Positions 11,716 to 22,530 of a stretch of DNA of 64,000 nucleotides are shown here, in pieces. The position numbers were made by a program, and so were the translations under genes. Every line of letters starts with the position of its first letter. Position 1 is the stretch's first letter. The notes below the pieces were generated by a model. It had not been told where the DNA came from. It made no database searches and was given only the letters and a program-made list of their open reading frames with translations. Source of the stretch: Siphonodentalium dalli (lineage: Eukaryota; Mollusca; Scaphopoda; Gadilida; Siphonodentaliidae); the NCBI GenBank assembly GCA_032622095.1, contig CP136069.1, forward strand, positions 8,508,036 through 8,572,035, in the 5' to 3' direction.

Positions 11716-12578
11716 GCACAACTCTCAACAACAAAAGTAGTATACTGGAATCATATAGTCTGTCATATTGTTGGTCCATTTGTGCATTTGTCCAAGCAGA
11801 TATATCTCAATGACATTTCGTACAATTATTCACCATTAGAAACAAACTCCATGCATGGTTTACCTCCCTTGTTGACTCGGTAAGACCGCTGCTACCGGCA
11901 ACATTTTACCCTCATTTGGAGGACTTCTGCGATATTAAGATAAATACTAAGCGAACAGAGCAACATGTTGGCCTTATTGAGCACACAGAATATTGAACAA
12001 AATTTGTGTATTTCGTACTTTAAGTGTGTAATGTCCGTCTAGAACCAAAGAACTACTGGTATATTGTGTGAAACGGTGTGATTTGGTTCTCCGATGATTT
12101 TACCAACACAAAATTCTAAACGCATGTGGACTTCAACATTCATGGCAAGTCAAACACTACAGTTCTAATTTGCTGTCATTTTGCTAAAGAGATTGAGAAA
12201 ATCGTCAACAAAACTACCGCTCTAATTCTAGTTTTTAGTTCAGGAATTGTTCTCAAAGCACATAGGAAATTTGACTTTGGTCGATTGCGGTTTCGCCATT
12301 TTGACTCAAAAAACCCTCGCTAAATATAGAAAACCAGTCTAGTACTCAGCCGGTGACAGAGCCCGAAAGGAAGTATGACTGGTGCTCTCAGGTAGAGATT
12401 GCATCAGAATGGAGCATCAAATGCTGTTTTTTCGCATTTTACATTCTAGAGTTGTCTTTCTTGATTGATCTGCAAATAATTGCTTTCTGTCTGTCTGCAA
12501 AGATATCTCAATATGATTTGGTATGGAGATCTCAAGTCAGCATATTATTATTATTATTATTATTATATTTACATTTAA

Positions 12579-12792
12579 CCCTTTCAGTGCCAAGTCCGAT
12601 TTTTGTATCAACCCATATTTCCTTGATCATTTTTCAAATTTATTGATTATAATAATGTGATACATTGATGGAAAGAGCTCTCTTTAAATAGAGCTCTTTC
12701 AATCAATGTATCACATTATTATAATCAATAAATTTGAAAAATGATCAAGGAAATATGGGTTGATACAAAAATCGGACTTGGCACTGAAAGGG
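12579..12792. mobile_element. Palindromic TTAA MITE (214 bp), piggyBac-like
   Basis: It begins CCCTTTCAGTGCCAAGTCCG and ends with the complement. It is flanked by TTAA (12575-12578 and 12793-12796) and is almost a perfect palindrome centred on AGAGCTC..GAGCTCT. TTAA plus a CCCTTT end fits piggyBac-type mobilisation. Related ends occur at 16906-17275 and 32100-32341; a half copy lies at 5541-5646. Confidence 0.87.
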
Positions 12793-13035
12793 TTAAAGAA
12801 CGCATTCTACAATATTTAGTTTCAATGCGCTTTACAGTAATATTAAGAACATAAAATAAAAAATACATACAAGTGATTTTAAACACAAAAAAGTATACAA
12901 CTAGGATAAAAACCAGGTTAAAAACAAATTAAAAGTGAAACAATGAAACAGTGAGACCAGATTAAAAATACAGATAGGTTTCTCATAAAAAAATAAGATA
13001 AAGATAAATGGTGCTCATTCTAAAAAATAGTTAAT

Positions 13036-14228
13036 TAGGGATCTGCGAATCGGGGATTTTGCATCAAATCAAATCTCGAATCGAATCAGCTAATGATTGG
13101 CGTTGTTTACCATGTGTATTTTTGGTGTCTCGTGACAAAAAAACTGCAAAATTCACTGTGAATTTGTAACTTGTGTTTTTTTTGTAGGAAAATTATGACA
13201 TAGGCAAGACACTCTCAGTATCATGGAGGGTTTGGGATATGTTGCATTGAATTTCTATCTAGCTATGTCATGGCGAACAAGACACAAAAAATGACAGTAA
13301 GACACTTAAAGACAGTTCAATCAACATATCACAAACCCTATGGAATGGAACTCACTTGTCTACATTATTTAATAAAGATAATAAAGATTTGAAACAAGTG
13401 GGCATGAGTACACCTTTCAGCAATATAATTGTTGTAGTCCGATACCAATGGTAGTTGTCTGTTAAACTGTTCATCTCACAATAGATCAAACACCTACATC
13501 ACATATTCACAGTAGTTTTCTTCACAGAGGGGTCCAACAAAACAGACACAAATTACAAGTGTTAAATGTTATCAACAAGATTCAATGTATCAAAACTTAA
13601 TTGTTCCAACATGCTAGATTTCCCGGGAATCAGAAACTGAAAGTAGGATATTTATAGGAATTCTGCCGGCAGTGTCCCAGATAACTGGTCGCACATGATG
13701 ATGTCCATTTAAGAACGTATAAATAGACCGATTGTTCTAAGGTTTCTCATCATTTCTGTTCACTCCAATCAATGTTTTTTCGCTCATAGCGGCGGCTGAC
13801 ATTGAATTTTATTCCTATAATCTGAATTGGATATCTGAAGTTCTAAGCATGAGGTAATCAATTGAGTTCCGCATCTAGCGATCACGCACCGTATAGACAA
13901 TTTACATAGTGTCGATACAGATTACACATATATCTGACGATTGATCACCGTCACGGGTTGCGATCGAAGCACATAATTTGCATAATGCACGTCTATTCTG
14001 AATGGCATACATTAAAAATTACCTACGTTGGCTAACATTGCAAACTTGTGCTTCAATTTTTGTGTGTTTTGGTAATTTGGCATGTGTTATTTAGACACAA
14101 AAAACTAGACTAAACCAAAGTAACACCGATTCGGAAATATCCGAATCAGCGGACCGATTCGGTGTCGATCTCGAATCGGGTGCCCGATACCGACATCGAA
14201 TCGAATCTCGAATATTCGCAGGTCCCTA
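13036..14228. mobile_element. hAT non-autonomous element, TAGGG-YCTGCGAAT family
   Basis: The ends TAGGGATCTGCGAAT and ATTCGCAGGTCCCTA form an inverted repeat. Subterminal text is rich in CGAATC/GATTCG. Flanking octamers are identical: TAGTTAAT at 13028-13035 and 14229-14236. The same termini flank the BED-finger fragment at 48412-48943 and start again at 63950, so that family likely supplied the transposase. It interrupts the LINE 3' region. Confidence 0.92.
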
Positions 14229-14231
14229 TAG

Positions 14232-14530
14232 TTAATCCAGTTTAAAACACAATTTAAATAAGTGCGTCTTATGAGATTTCTTAAAACCAGGAACAGTGTC
14301 TGCTCCGCGAGCATCAAGTGGGAGTGAATTACAAATGTTAGTCGCTGCTTGTTGAAAGCACAGTTCACCATATCTGCTGTTTGGTTTGCTGGTTAGAAAT
14401 CTGAGATCACACCCACTTGTCATCAACCTTGTAGATGCGCCACGACCACAAGACTTCAGTTTAAACATTGAGGAGATATAAGTTGGACATTCTCCCCGAG
14501 AGTAGTCTTTTATAGATTCTCTCACATACG
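14232..14530 (-). pseudogene. C-terminal end of a CR1/L2-type reverse-transcriptase ORF
   Basis: Read on the - strand, the frame ends ...NSRYGELCFQQAATNICNSL, PLDARGADTVPGFKKSHKTH, LFKLCFKLD and a stop codon that overlaps the hAT target duplication. 'YG..AF..AA...WNSLP...R.A.....FK..LKTHLF' is the familiar tail of CR1/L2/RTE-like LINE polyproteins; here W is I and LKTH is HKTH, so it is decayed. Upstream the frame runs into MITE sequence at 14531. There is no catalytic domain and no function. Confidence 0.82.
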
Positions 14531-14964
14531 CAAGACTGGATATAGTGTGTCTGACATTTGCAGAATGAGGTCCCCAGAGGGTGAATTTAGTGATGCTATC
14601 CTGCATATAGTAACTAAAAACAATGTAAACCAGCTATGCAGGATAGAATCACCAAATTCACCCTCTGGGAACCACTCTGCTTAGGCACCCAGTATCAGAT
14701 TGAAGTTCCCCAGTTGAAGTTGGTGATGTGCACCCATTGGGCACCTTGATTATGCAATTTATCTTCTGCAAATTAGGGGATATAGAAACTGAAAACAACG
14801 TTACTTTGAAACTACAGATATTTTCCAGAAGATGAGGCCTAATCAGAATGAGGACCTCAGAGGGTGAATTTAGTGATGCTACCCAGCTGTGCGGGGTAGC
14901 ATCACTAAATTCATCCTCTGGGGATCTCATTCTGCAAATAACAGACACAATATTTCAAGGCTTG
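14531..14964. mobile_element. Palindromic MITE, CAAGCC family, copy 2 (expanded)
   Basis: The left end CAAGACTGGATATAG is degraded; the right end TATTTCAAGGCTTG is intact. CAGAATGAGGTCCCCAGAGG-type arms recur at about 14562, 14668 (complement), 14845 and 14910 (complement). About 170 bp of unrelated sequence between the halves makes this copy larger than the 242-254 bp ones. No target duplication is evident. Confidence 0.72.
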
Positions 14965-15300
14965 TTTGAGACAGGTTCCTGTACGTACCTTTCAGTGGGA
15001 ACATTTTGACCATACAGCTTTTGTTTGAATAACGAAATATCTGAAATATCTCATGAGTGTCTGGAAAGAAATATCAAATTTCCACGAGTGGCTGAAAATT
15101 CAATATTTATTTCCAAACATGAATGAGATGTAGGCATTCTTTTTGTTATATGCGCATTATTAATGCTCAAATTTGGTAAATTATGAGGCATTTTCAATTT
15201 TAATATTACATCAAATTGAACAAATACTCAGAAATAAACAACTGAAAAAACTACAGAGCTACAGTGAAATATTGAAATTGTATTTCACTGTGGCTTCTAT

Positions 15301-15484
15301 GAGATAAATAGACAGAACACAACGCGCATCTTAATCGAGAATCTTTTATCGCATGCGTTGCGGATGGCGCAAGGATATATTTCGCGAGAGCGTAGCTCGA
15401 GCGAAATATAACTTTGCGCCGTCCGCAACGAGTTCGATAAAAGATTCGAGATTATGATGCAAGTTGTGTTCTGTATTTATTCTA
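15301..15484. repeat. Hairpin element C with ATAAATAGA-type ends
   Basis: Arms of roughly 74 bp (15312-15385 and 15400-15474), containing GAGAATCTTTTATCG, GCGTTGCGGA and GATATATTTCGC against their complements, close on a loop GAGAGCGTAGCTCGA. The edges are GAGATAAATAGACAGAAC and GTTCTGTATTTATTCTAC. A weaker hairpin of similar style (ATATCTCATGAG / CATGAATGAGATGT) lies at about 15040-15132. Confidence 0.75.
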
Positions 15485-15821
15485 CACCATTCAGTCAGAT
15501 AAGTTCAATCCATGAATGTCACCTTCATTGTAACTATAGCTACCTTTATTGTGATTTAAGTCTGACAAATAACCAGTAATTATGGGGGGGAAATCACCGG
15601 AAGCGGACAATCGACGTAATGTATGTCATCTTTCTTGGCGACAACGTCAACGAGAATAGTTCCGGCTTGTATTCCACTAGAGGTATACACTAATATGTAT
15701 TCAATGGCTGGGATTCTGTTGAATACATGTGACTCACGTCAATGGGTGTGGAATAAATATTTTTATACCATAATTGCCTGTTCTATTGTGTGTATAACAC
15801 CCATTTTGTAAACTTCATCTT

Positions 15822-15935
15822 TACACCCTACTGTGGGTAAACAGCTTCCTACTGTGGGTATAAATTTCTACTGTGGGTGTAAATTTTCAAACGTAATTTC
15901 ATGTGTTAAACGTTTATACCCATAGTAGAACTACA
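15822..15935. repeat. Short CTACTGTGGGT repeats
   Basis: CTACTGTGGGTR occurs three times between 15828 and 15880. An inverted form (ACCCATAGTAGAA) follows at about 15918-15930. Role unknown. Confidence 0.5.
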
Positions 15936-16276
15936 TCGTAGTTAGCAAAATAGTTCCTATGTCACATTGATTTAAAATTATAAGTTGTCATGATGTAAAT
16001 TAGATATGAGGAAAATTGCTTGCATTTCAATCAAATGTAGCATTGTAGCTTGCCAGTGTTATATAAACTAGGAAACATAATTATGAATGGTAATACAAAT
16101 TGACTGATCGCTCAGAAACAGGCTGACGTCACTTGTGACGTAAATATATGCATCACTACGCGTGACGCACATTCCTTGTTGCGTCGTGTTTGTGTCTCTC
16201 GGTGTGGATACACATTCAAAGTAGGCTAAACATCGGAGTAGTTGAATTGGATGAACAAATCAAAAATAATAATTAT

Positions 16277-16421
16277 GGCATAAATAAAATACACGCATAG
16301 TAGTCGAGAGTACAAAATTTTCACCACTCGTGGTATTGTGGTTTTAACCACTCACCAAAGGCTCGTGGTTAAAACCTGAAAATTTGGTATTCTCGGCTAC
16401 TATGGGTGTATTCTATATATG
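16277..16421. repeat. Hairpin element D with ATAAATAGA-type ends
   Basis: Arms AATACACGCATAGTAGTCGA and TCGGCTACTATGGGTGTATT surround CACTCGTGG...GGCTCGTGG and GGTTTTAACCA. The edges are GGCATAAATAAAATACAC and GTGTATTCTATATATG. Confidence 0.72.
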
Positions 16422-16589
16422 TTCTTTTATTTTATAGTTATTAGCCCTTTCTCGACACATTGAAGATGTGCAACATATTTAGTGAATATGCACTTTGTAT
16501 CATATTGATGTAATCAATTCCTCCTACAATTTGTAGTACAGGGATCTGAAACCCATAAATCCTTCGTGGGTGGACATTTTGGTCAGTGA

Positions 16590-16831
16590 CAAGCCTTGAA
16601 ATAGGGTGTCTGTCATTTGCAGAATGAGGTCACCAGAGGGTGAATTTAGTGATAGCGGGCTAGCATCACCAAATCCACCCTCTGGGAACCTCATTCTGCT
16701 GAGGTGTAAGCAGAATGAGATCCCCAGAGGGTGAATTTGGTGATGCTATCCCGCTATACGGGGTAGCATCACTAAATTCACCCTCTGGGGACCTCATTCT
16801 GCAAATGACAGACACACTATTTGCAGGCTTG
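16590..16831. mobile_element. Palindromic MITE, CAAGCC family, copy 3
   Basis: CAAGCCTTGAAATAGGG to CTATTTGCAGGCTTG, 242 bp, with the same nested palindromes as copy 1. Flanking octamers GTCAGTGA (16582-16589) and GTCGGTGA (16832-16839) match at 7 of 8 positions. Confidence 0.86.
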
Positions 16832-16905
16832 GTCGGTGACCTTTTATACATTTTGTATTCCTATTTTATGTGAATGGAATCCTGAAAGCATCTTTACTCT
16901 CTTAA

Positions 16906-17275
16906 CCCTTTACCCAACAGAAGGGCCCTGTGCCAATGCATTCTCTTATATATGCGAGTCGACCATAGGTAGCCTCACATATATAAGAGAATGCATTGGC
17001 TTAACACATTAAAAATTATAAAATTGTTAAAGAAAGTAAGAAAAAATGGTAAAAAGTGTTAAAAAAAGATTTTTTTTAGGCCAATGCATTCTCTTATATA
17101 TGCGAGGCGACCTATGGTCGACTCGCATATATAAGAGAATGCATTGGCACAGGGTATAACTGTAACCATCACAATGTGGTCAATGAGCCGGTTCCAATGA
17201 TATCCATATCTGTATGGTTTTATTGAGACAGACCCAAGATAATTTAGGCTGTTGAAGCTTTATTTGGGTAAAGGG
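16906..17275. mobile_element. TTAA-flanked element with nested palindromes
   Basis: The ends CCCTTTACCCAA and TTGGGTAAAGGG are flanked by TTAA (16902-16905 and 17276-17279). Inside are two copies of a palindrome containing CCAATGCATTCTCTTATATA with TGCGAGNCGACC at its centre (16934-17001 and 17080-17150). The same inner palindrome recurs at 32225-32300, with a fragment at 35755. Confidence 0.82.
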
Positions 17276-17374
17276 TTAATTCATATTTTTTTTCACAGGT
17301 GCTCAGAAGTTTACACAGGGAATCGGGAAGCACGGTAGCTTCAGTCTGAACAAACCCAGTAAACTATGAAACTG

Positions 17375-17600
17375 TTGTTGATAACTCGGGCCGGAATACC
17401 TGAGATGACTCGGGGTGAAGATAACCTTGGCAGCAATACCTGAGACAATTCGGGCTGAAGACAACTCTGGTCGGAATACCTGAGACGACTCGGGCCAAAG
17501 CCAACTCAGGCCAGAACACATGAAACAACTTGGGCCGAATATAACTTGGGCTGGAAATACCCGAGATGACTCGGGCCGAAGACATCTGGGGCCTGGAATA
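17375..17600 (+). repeat. 40-bp minisatellite
   Basis: About five to six units of roughly 40 bp share GGAATACCTGAGATGACTCG then GGCCGAAGA.AAC. The core CCTGAGA.GACTCGGG recurs near 17399, 17439, 17479, 17519 and 17561. Open frames across it simply reflect the repeat. Confidence 0.8.
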
Positions 17601-19169
17601 CCTGTATTTACTTGTATTATATATTAAAAGACACAGCACACATTATATCTTTCATCTACATTTCGACCATCGCTCTTTATCAGGTCAGGTACATCCTGAA
17701 TTCCACTATTATAGCGACATGCCACTATTATAGCGCCCGCTCTCCCGCGGCAAAGCCGCGGAAGCGAAGCGACCAGGGTATACGTATGCGAATAATATGA
17801 GACATACTAATCGACTTTTTCGGCCAATCTAAACATAGATAAAATTACCTAAAATGGATAATTTATTCATAACTGAAGGGTCAGCGGAGTCCAAAATTCT
17901 ATTGTTGGCAACGGCCGCCATTTTGTTTTGATTAATTCCCACCTCGATCAGCAGCGAAGTTAGTGTAATTTATCAAAATGACCAAGAGCGAAAACTTTGA
18001 TAAATAATTCTTGTCGGCACATGTTAGTTATACATGTACTTCATTATATATGGGCAAATAATGTCTTTAATACAAGCCAAAGATATTAAAAATTGTGAAT
18101 CTGAGCACTGAAGTTTAACAAAAAGTGAAATAATCAAATTGCATGAACAAATTTTGTTTACAATTACATATTTTATAAAAATATTAAAAATATTTGCCCC
18201 GAAAGAGGATTTTAGAGGCCCCACTGGGTGTTTAGATATTTGCTTCAATTTTCTATCGGTGTTTCCGCCTAAAAGTTGGATGGAATATTCTCAAAGTGCA
18301 AAGCCGACAAACGAAAACTATAAGTTCCGATAGATTGATAGATCGCAGAGTCATTTTAAATAAATCGAATTCATCATAGATTCATACAACTTAAGTGTGT
18401 CCCAAATCAAATATTGGGTGATGAGGCATGGGTCGAGACATAATATAGTTCCAAAGATATTAACTATTAGCCATTTGATTCATTGATGGTGTGAACCAAT
18501 CCAATCATGTTATTGATAATGGCTTGTATATCATGTATTTCTATTCACAACGAGCGAAAGAAATATGAGTTTGTTGCTTGATAAGTTTGTATCAGTACGC
18601 ACACATAAAACAAAACATGTCTGCGTGCACGATGCAGACATGTTTCGCCGCTCAACATTCACACTGAAAACATGTTAAATAACTCAACACCTACGATTAT
18701 GAACACAACTGAGGTAAGCAATGTGTACATATTTATGAAATCCATTCTAAGAATAGATTTCTTAAAGCCAAAGTCGACACTGACTGGCGAAATATTGCAG
18801 ACAAAACCAAATAAAAACAAAACGCACAGTGAGTCACAGTGACTTCGATCTTGAATTGAAATAAAAAAAAAATGAATTTACCACAAGTTGTGCCATGGTT
18901 ATTTCACAAATGACTGCAAAAAATTGCTATTTCAAATATAATTTAATGTTTCGCTTGCTGAATTACATAACCAGATAACAGATGCATGTATGACTATGAA
19001 TCAACTTATTATCAAGTATTATTTAAAAACATGCAAAATAGCAATAGCAAATTAGCATGACGATTGTACAGTACCGGTATAATTAACACTACCGTAACAG
19101 AATGAGACTGAGAGCAAGAAGTGATGGAGCCGCACCGAATTGTAGCAGCACCATAATCAGCTGATAATT

Positions 19170-19450
19170 CCAAGCCGGTCACCCATCCAAGGACTAACCG
19201 AGCTTGACGTTACTTAACCTCGGTGATCAGACAAAGCATCTAATGGCTGCGACCTGGAGGTTGTATCATGACAGTCCTCTAATGCGTAATGGCCAGACGA
19301 GCCCCCAGTGTAACAGGACGAGAGAGTGAGAAGTGCGTAAGTTGCACCGAACATTGGCATCACCCGGAAACCCAACCCAGTCAACCATCCAAAGACTAAC
19401 CGAGCTTGACGTTGCGTCTAACGACCGTGTCCAAGAAATCTAGACCTCTC
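19170..19450 (-). repeat. 5S rRNA-derived SINE-like sequence, two copies
   Basis: On the - strand, 19171-19275 reads GTCTGATCACCGAGGTTAAG, TAACGTCAAGCTCGGTTAGT, then CCTTGGATGGGTGACCGG. This follows the 3' half of 5S rRNA (GTCTGATC...AAG...GGTTAGTACTTGGATGGGAGACCG), including the C-box region. A second, more decayed copy lies at about 19372-19450 (GGTTAGTCTTTGGATGGTTG). With no intact 5' half it is a 5S-derived SINE-like repeat, not a functional rRNA gene. Confidence 0.7.
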
Positions 19451-19492
19451 GGGTAGAAGAGTCATCTGCCCTCTATATTTACAACCATATTA

Positions 19493-20518
19493 AACCATAT
19501 ACAACCAACATGAGCGTAAATGAGGATACTCGACTTGCCAGGTTCGCTGCCGTCCATCCAACGTTATGCATGTCCCGGCTATGGGAAAATTGTCGCATAT
19601 ACCCAGCCCATAAAAAATCATATCTACTTATTGCACGCCTTGTTTGCATACTGGAAACAAATGAGGAAACCTGCGTACTATGTGACAACAAACATAAAGA
19701 TCTTGTAAAACATGCCTTAATCGAATGTTCTTCCATTTGCGACGATCGAAATACCTTTGAATTCGATCTACTAAACTTGTTTCATGTAGACATTTATATG
19801 CAATATGACAAACTGGATGTAGAATCCAAAACGCGCGTTCTACTAACATGTCTACATGAAAACATATACTGTGCTCCCGAAGAAGAAAATAAACTAATAG
19901 ATTTTTTCGTGAACAAAGCTGCATTCCTCTGGAGAGTATATGTTGATCGACTGACGCCAAGTCCTGACTAGATCTCCCAAACCTTCATATAAACTCGATC
20001 ATAACATGCAGTTATAAGCGTGTTCGTAATTGTTCATACCACATGTATCTGTGTATTGTTTTACCAGTAAGTACATTTGTATGTATGTATGTTTGCCGTT
20101 TGTTTGGTTGTTTGTCTCGTATGCCTGCTTGTCTGACTGTCGTCTGTATGTCTGTAAGTAGTGCTGGGGAAATGGTCGGCTCCGAGTCGGTAAGACTGCA
20201 CAAAGGCATTGGCGTTTGTGGGTCTTCCAGAGAGAGAGATCCCTGATTTGGGTCCAACTCCGGCTTGGTCGTCTCGGAGTATGCTATTTCTCTGTCTGTA
20301 GGTACGATATGGCTGTAGAATGGAATGTCTATTTTATGTAGTGCATGAGTGTGTGTATATGTGTAGTTGGTTCGTCATACATATTGAGACATGTGTTGTA
20401 GATATGTTTGTAATCCTTAATTTTTAATACACTGTGTTATGTACCAAATTTGTGTTTGTTCTCATAATTTAACATTTATATATGAATCTCCATATATGGA
20501 GGATAATAAAGATATATA
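19493..20518 (+). mobile_element. 5'-truncated LINE with 19-bp target duplications
   Basis: TATATTTACAACCATATTA stands at 19474-19492 and again at 20519-20537, a perfect 19-bp target duplication that partly blends with the TA-rich tail. The inserted 1,026 bp holds a C-terminal LINE reading frame, a 3' UTR, a short hairpin (CTCCATATATGGAG, about 20488-20501) and the tail GATAATAAAGATATATATA. This is classical target-primed insertion of a 5'-truncated copy. Confidence 0.87.
19510..19971 (+). pseudogene. LINE ORF C-terminal fragment with CCHC finger
   Basis: This 153-codon open frame ends in a natural stop. It contains HPTLCMSRLWENCRIYP, then a CCHC knuckle C-x2-C-x9-H-x4-C (CVLCDNKHKDLVKHALIEC, about residues 55-73), then a helical tail ending FLWRVYVDRLTPSPD. 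The same order occurs on the - strand at 42434-43292 (LCMSYVWRLCKLYP, CTNCDSTTTDILSHIFIDC, MWQAYYLY). Several LINE clades carry such a finger after the reverse transcriptase. The finger and frame are intact, but the catalytic domains are missing, so it is a truncated copy. I cannot fix the clade. Confidence 0.82.
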
Positions 20519-20816
20519 TATATTTACAACCATATTAGTCCTTTTCGTGAAAATAAATTAAATTAAAAGCAAGTCGAAGATGTTAAATAAGTTATGTTTA
20601 AAAATATTATGCAATAATGCATGAAATTAATAAGTTTACGTTCAGACGACCACGATACAATCGTAAGCGGAATGATTTCCGTCGCAGAAAACCGGTAGCT
20701 CGATTGCGCATGCTAACATCAAAATTGTTGGTCATAAATTGATATCAAGCGCCGTTTGATTCTAGATGCGAAATGTGGATATCCTTGGTTACCTCCACTT
20801 GCGATGTAATCACATA

Positions 20817-21708
20817 TGGGAGGCCCTTTTCACATTTATTATTTATTTGCGCTTAAGCGCAAATATTTACGCTTAAGCGCAAATATTTGCGTTTAAGCGC
20901 AAATAACCTCTATCATTTGCGCTTAAGCGTAAATCATTTGCGCTTAAGCGCAAATAGATCATATTTGCGCTTAAGCGCAAATGATTTGCGCTTAAGCGCA
21001 AATACAAATTAATATTCATTGATTCCCCCCTGAATTAATTTTAAATGGCACAGGCCTAAACACATCACTCAAGTCTATATAGGCCCACCATATGAGGGAA
21101 GCAACCCCCAGTAACCCCTAGATCCCTTTTATGACATGGAAATGGTATACCGGTAGATCTGTGCAGGATATGTCTCATTTATAAAATATACTTGATCTCT
21201 GTGATGGAGACACACATTCTTGGGGACAGGGATGCTGATAATATGAAAATAGGGTTTTTCCCCCTATTTCAAGTCAATAAGTACACCATTATGAAGGAAG
21301 CAAGCCCCCCGGTAACCCCTAATTCCCTTTTTATGGCCATGGAAATGGTATATATCTGTGCAGGAGATATCTCTTTAAAAAATATACTAGAGCTCTTGGA
21401 GTGAGACACCAATTCCTGGGACACCAGGGACAGAGATGCTGATATGGCAGATATGCATATGGAAATCTATGTTTTTTCTTCAACTTCGAGTCTGTATGGG
21501 GCTATTACTATGGGCCCATTATAATATACTATGAGATGGACTCAATCATTCACGATCAGAGGGAAGGAAGGGAGTGTTAGGTATTTGCGCTTAAGCGCAA
21601 ATGATTTCCGCTTAAGCGCAAATAAATTGATAGACACATATTTGCGCTTAAGCGCAAATGATTTGCGGTTAAGCGCAAATAAATAATAAATGTGAAAAGG
21701 GCCTCCCA
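20817..21708. mobile_element. TA-flanked element packed with AflII-centred palindromes
   Basis: The terminal inverted repeat begins TGGGAGGCCCTTTTCACATT and continues TATTATTTATTTGCGCTTAA; the right end is the complement. It is flanked by TA on each side. Eleven copies of the 20-bp palindrome ATTTGCGCTTAAGCGCAAAT (several with one mismatch) lie subterminally. Seven are at 20845, 20865, 20885, 20915, 20936, 20963 and 20984; four are at 21583, 21604, 21640 and 21661. Between them a roughly 200-bp segment is duplicated (around AGTAACCCCTA at 21110 and GGTAACCCCTA at 21320). No transposase is visible. Confidence 0.88.
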
Positions 21709-21724
21709 TAATCGCAGCTGTATA

Positions 21725-22530
21725 GGCCTGCAACGATTCATCGTGATTTTGATTCATCGCGATTCGTCATTCATGATTCTATACGCGATTCATTTGTCTG
21801 TAATTTCGATACACTACGATATAGTTCCGCTTCCGTATTATGCAGTTACCATCCGAAGTAAATCGGGACCCCTCGTTCATTTCCGTAAGCTGTGAATGCT
21901 TACGAAGTTTTATTGGAAGTAAATCTGTAAATTTCGTTTGTTTCCGTGAGCTCGCACTTTGACCTTTGACACAAACGTTTGCGGAAGTGATATGACTGAC
22001 CTACGTAACCTAGCCTCAGACTGTAAGCCATGCTCTGATTGGTTTAATTTGATGAACTGCTGTGATTTCAATCAATCAAATACTAGTATATTGGATAAAT
22101 CGTCTGCGCAAAACAACAACACGTGGGCCGTGGAAAGATGTCTGCTCAAGAAAGTTTAAAACTTGTCAATCCGACAGCGGCCTACAGGTAGAAAATCTGG
22201 CAGTATTTCGGTTTTGGGACGTACCGCTATTCTCAAAGTAATTGACCAGAAAAACGGGGTGATACCCCGTCATGACCGCGGTGATACCGGTAATAAACGG
22301 TAGCGGTATCGCGACAGTCATGGCATGGAGTTACGGTATTGGGCGATAATGATACCGTGGTCTTTTAGCGGGCACCGCATTAATTTTGTTGAATACCGCG
22401 GTGATTTTCATGGAACTCTTTTAGGGGAGGTATTTACTCACACATACTTGTTCGCGTTAACAAGCGGTATCAGTACCGCGGTATTGGAGGATACCGCGGT
22501 ATAGTACCGTCATATTAACGGGGTGACACC
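21725..22530. repeat. Decayed hAT-like and CCGCGGT-rich repeats
   Basis: 21728-21785 has repeated CGATTCATCGTGATT text of the kind seen in hAT termini. 22225-22510 has many short palindromes of the form ATACCGCGGTAT and GATACCGGTAAT. A related CCGCGGT-rich patch lies at 25640-25760. Boundaries could not be set. Confidence 0.45.

Larger units (their letters stand above)
12544..14530 (-). mobile_element. CR1/L2-like LINE 3' end, split by two later insertions
   Basis: On the - strand the ORF tail at 14232-14530 is followed, after removal of the hAT element at 13036-14228, by a 3' region. It contains TGTAAAGCGCATTGAAAC and AGAATGCGTTCTT and a (TAA)n tail, seen as (ATT)n on the + strand at 12544-12566. 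'GTAAAGCGC.TTGA ... AAT.CG.TTT' before a TAA-type tail is a familiar LINE 3' end. A palindromic TTAA MITE (12579-12792) sits just inside the tail. The 5' side is cut by another MITE at 14531. Confidence 0.8.

Noticed and set aside
19170-19280. Possible 5S rRNA gene
   Set aside because: Only the 3' half resembles 5S rRNA, with many differences, and a second decayed copy lies next to it; called a 5S-derived repeat.
20815-21690. CRISPR-like array of a 20-bp repeat
   Set aside because: The repeats are perfect palindromes with irregular 0-30 bp gaps inside a eukaryotic TA-flanked element; there are no unique spacers of constant length.
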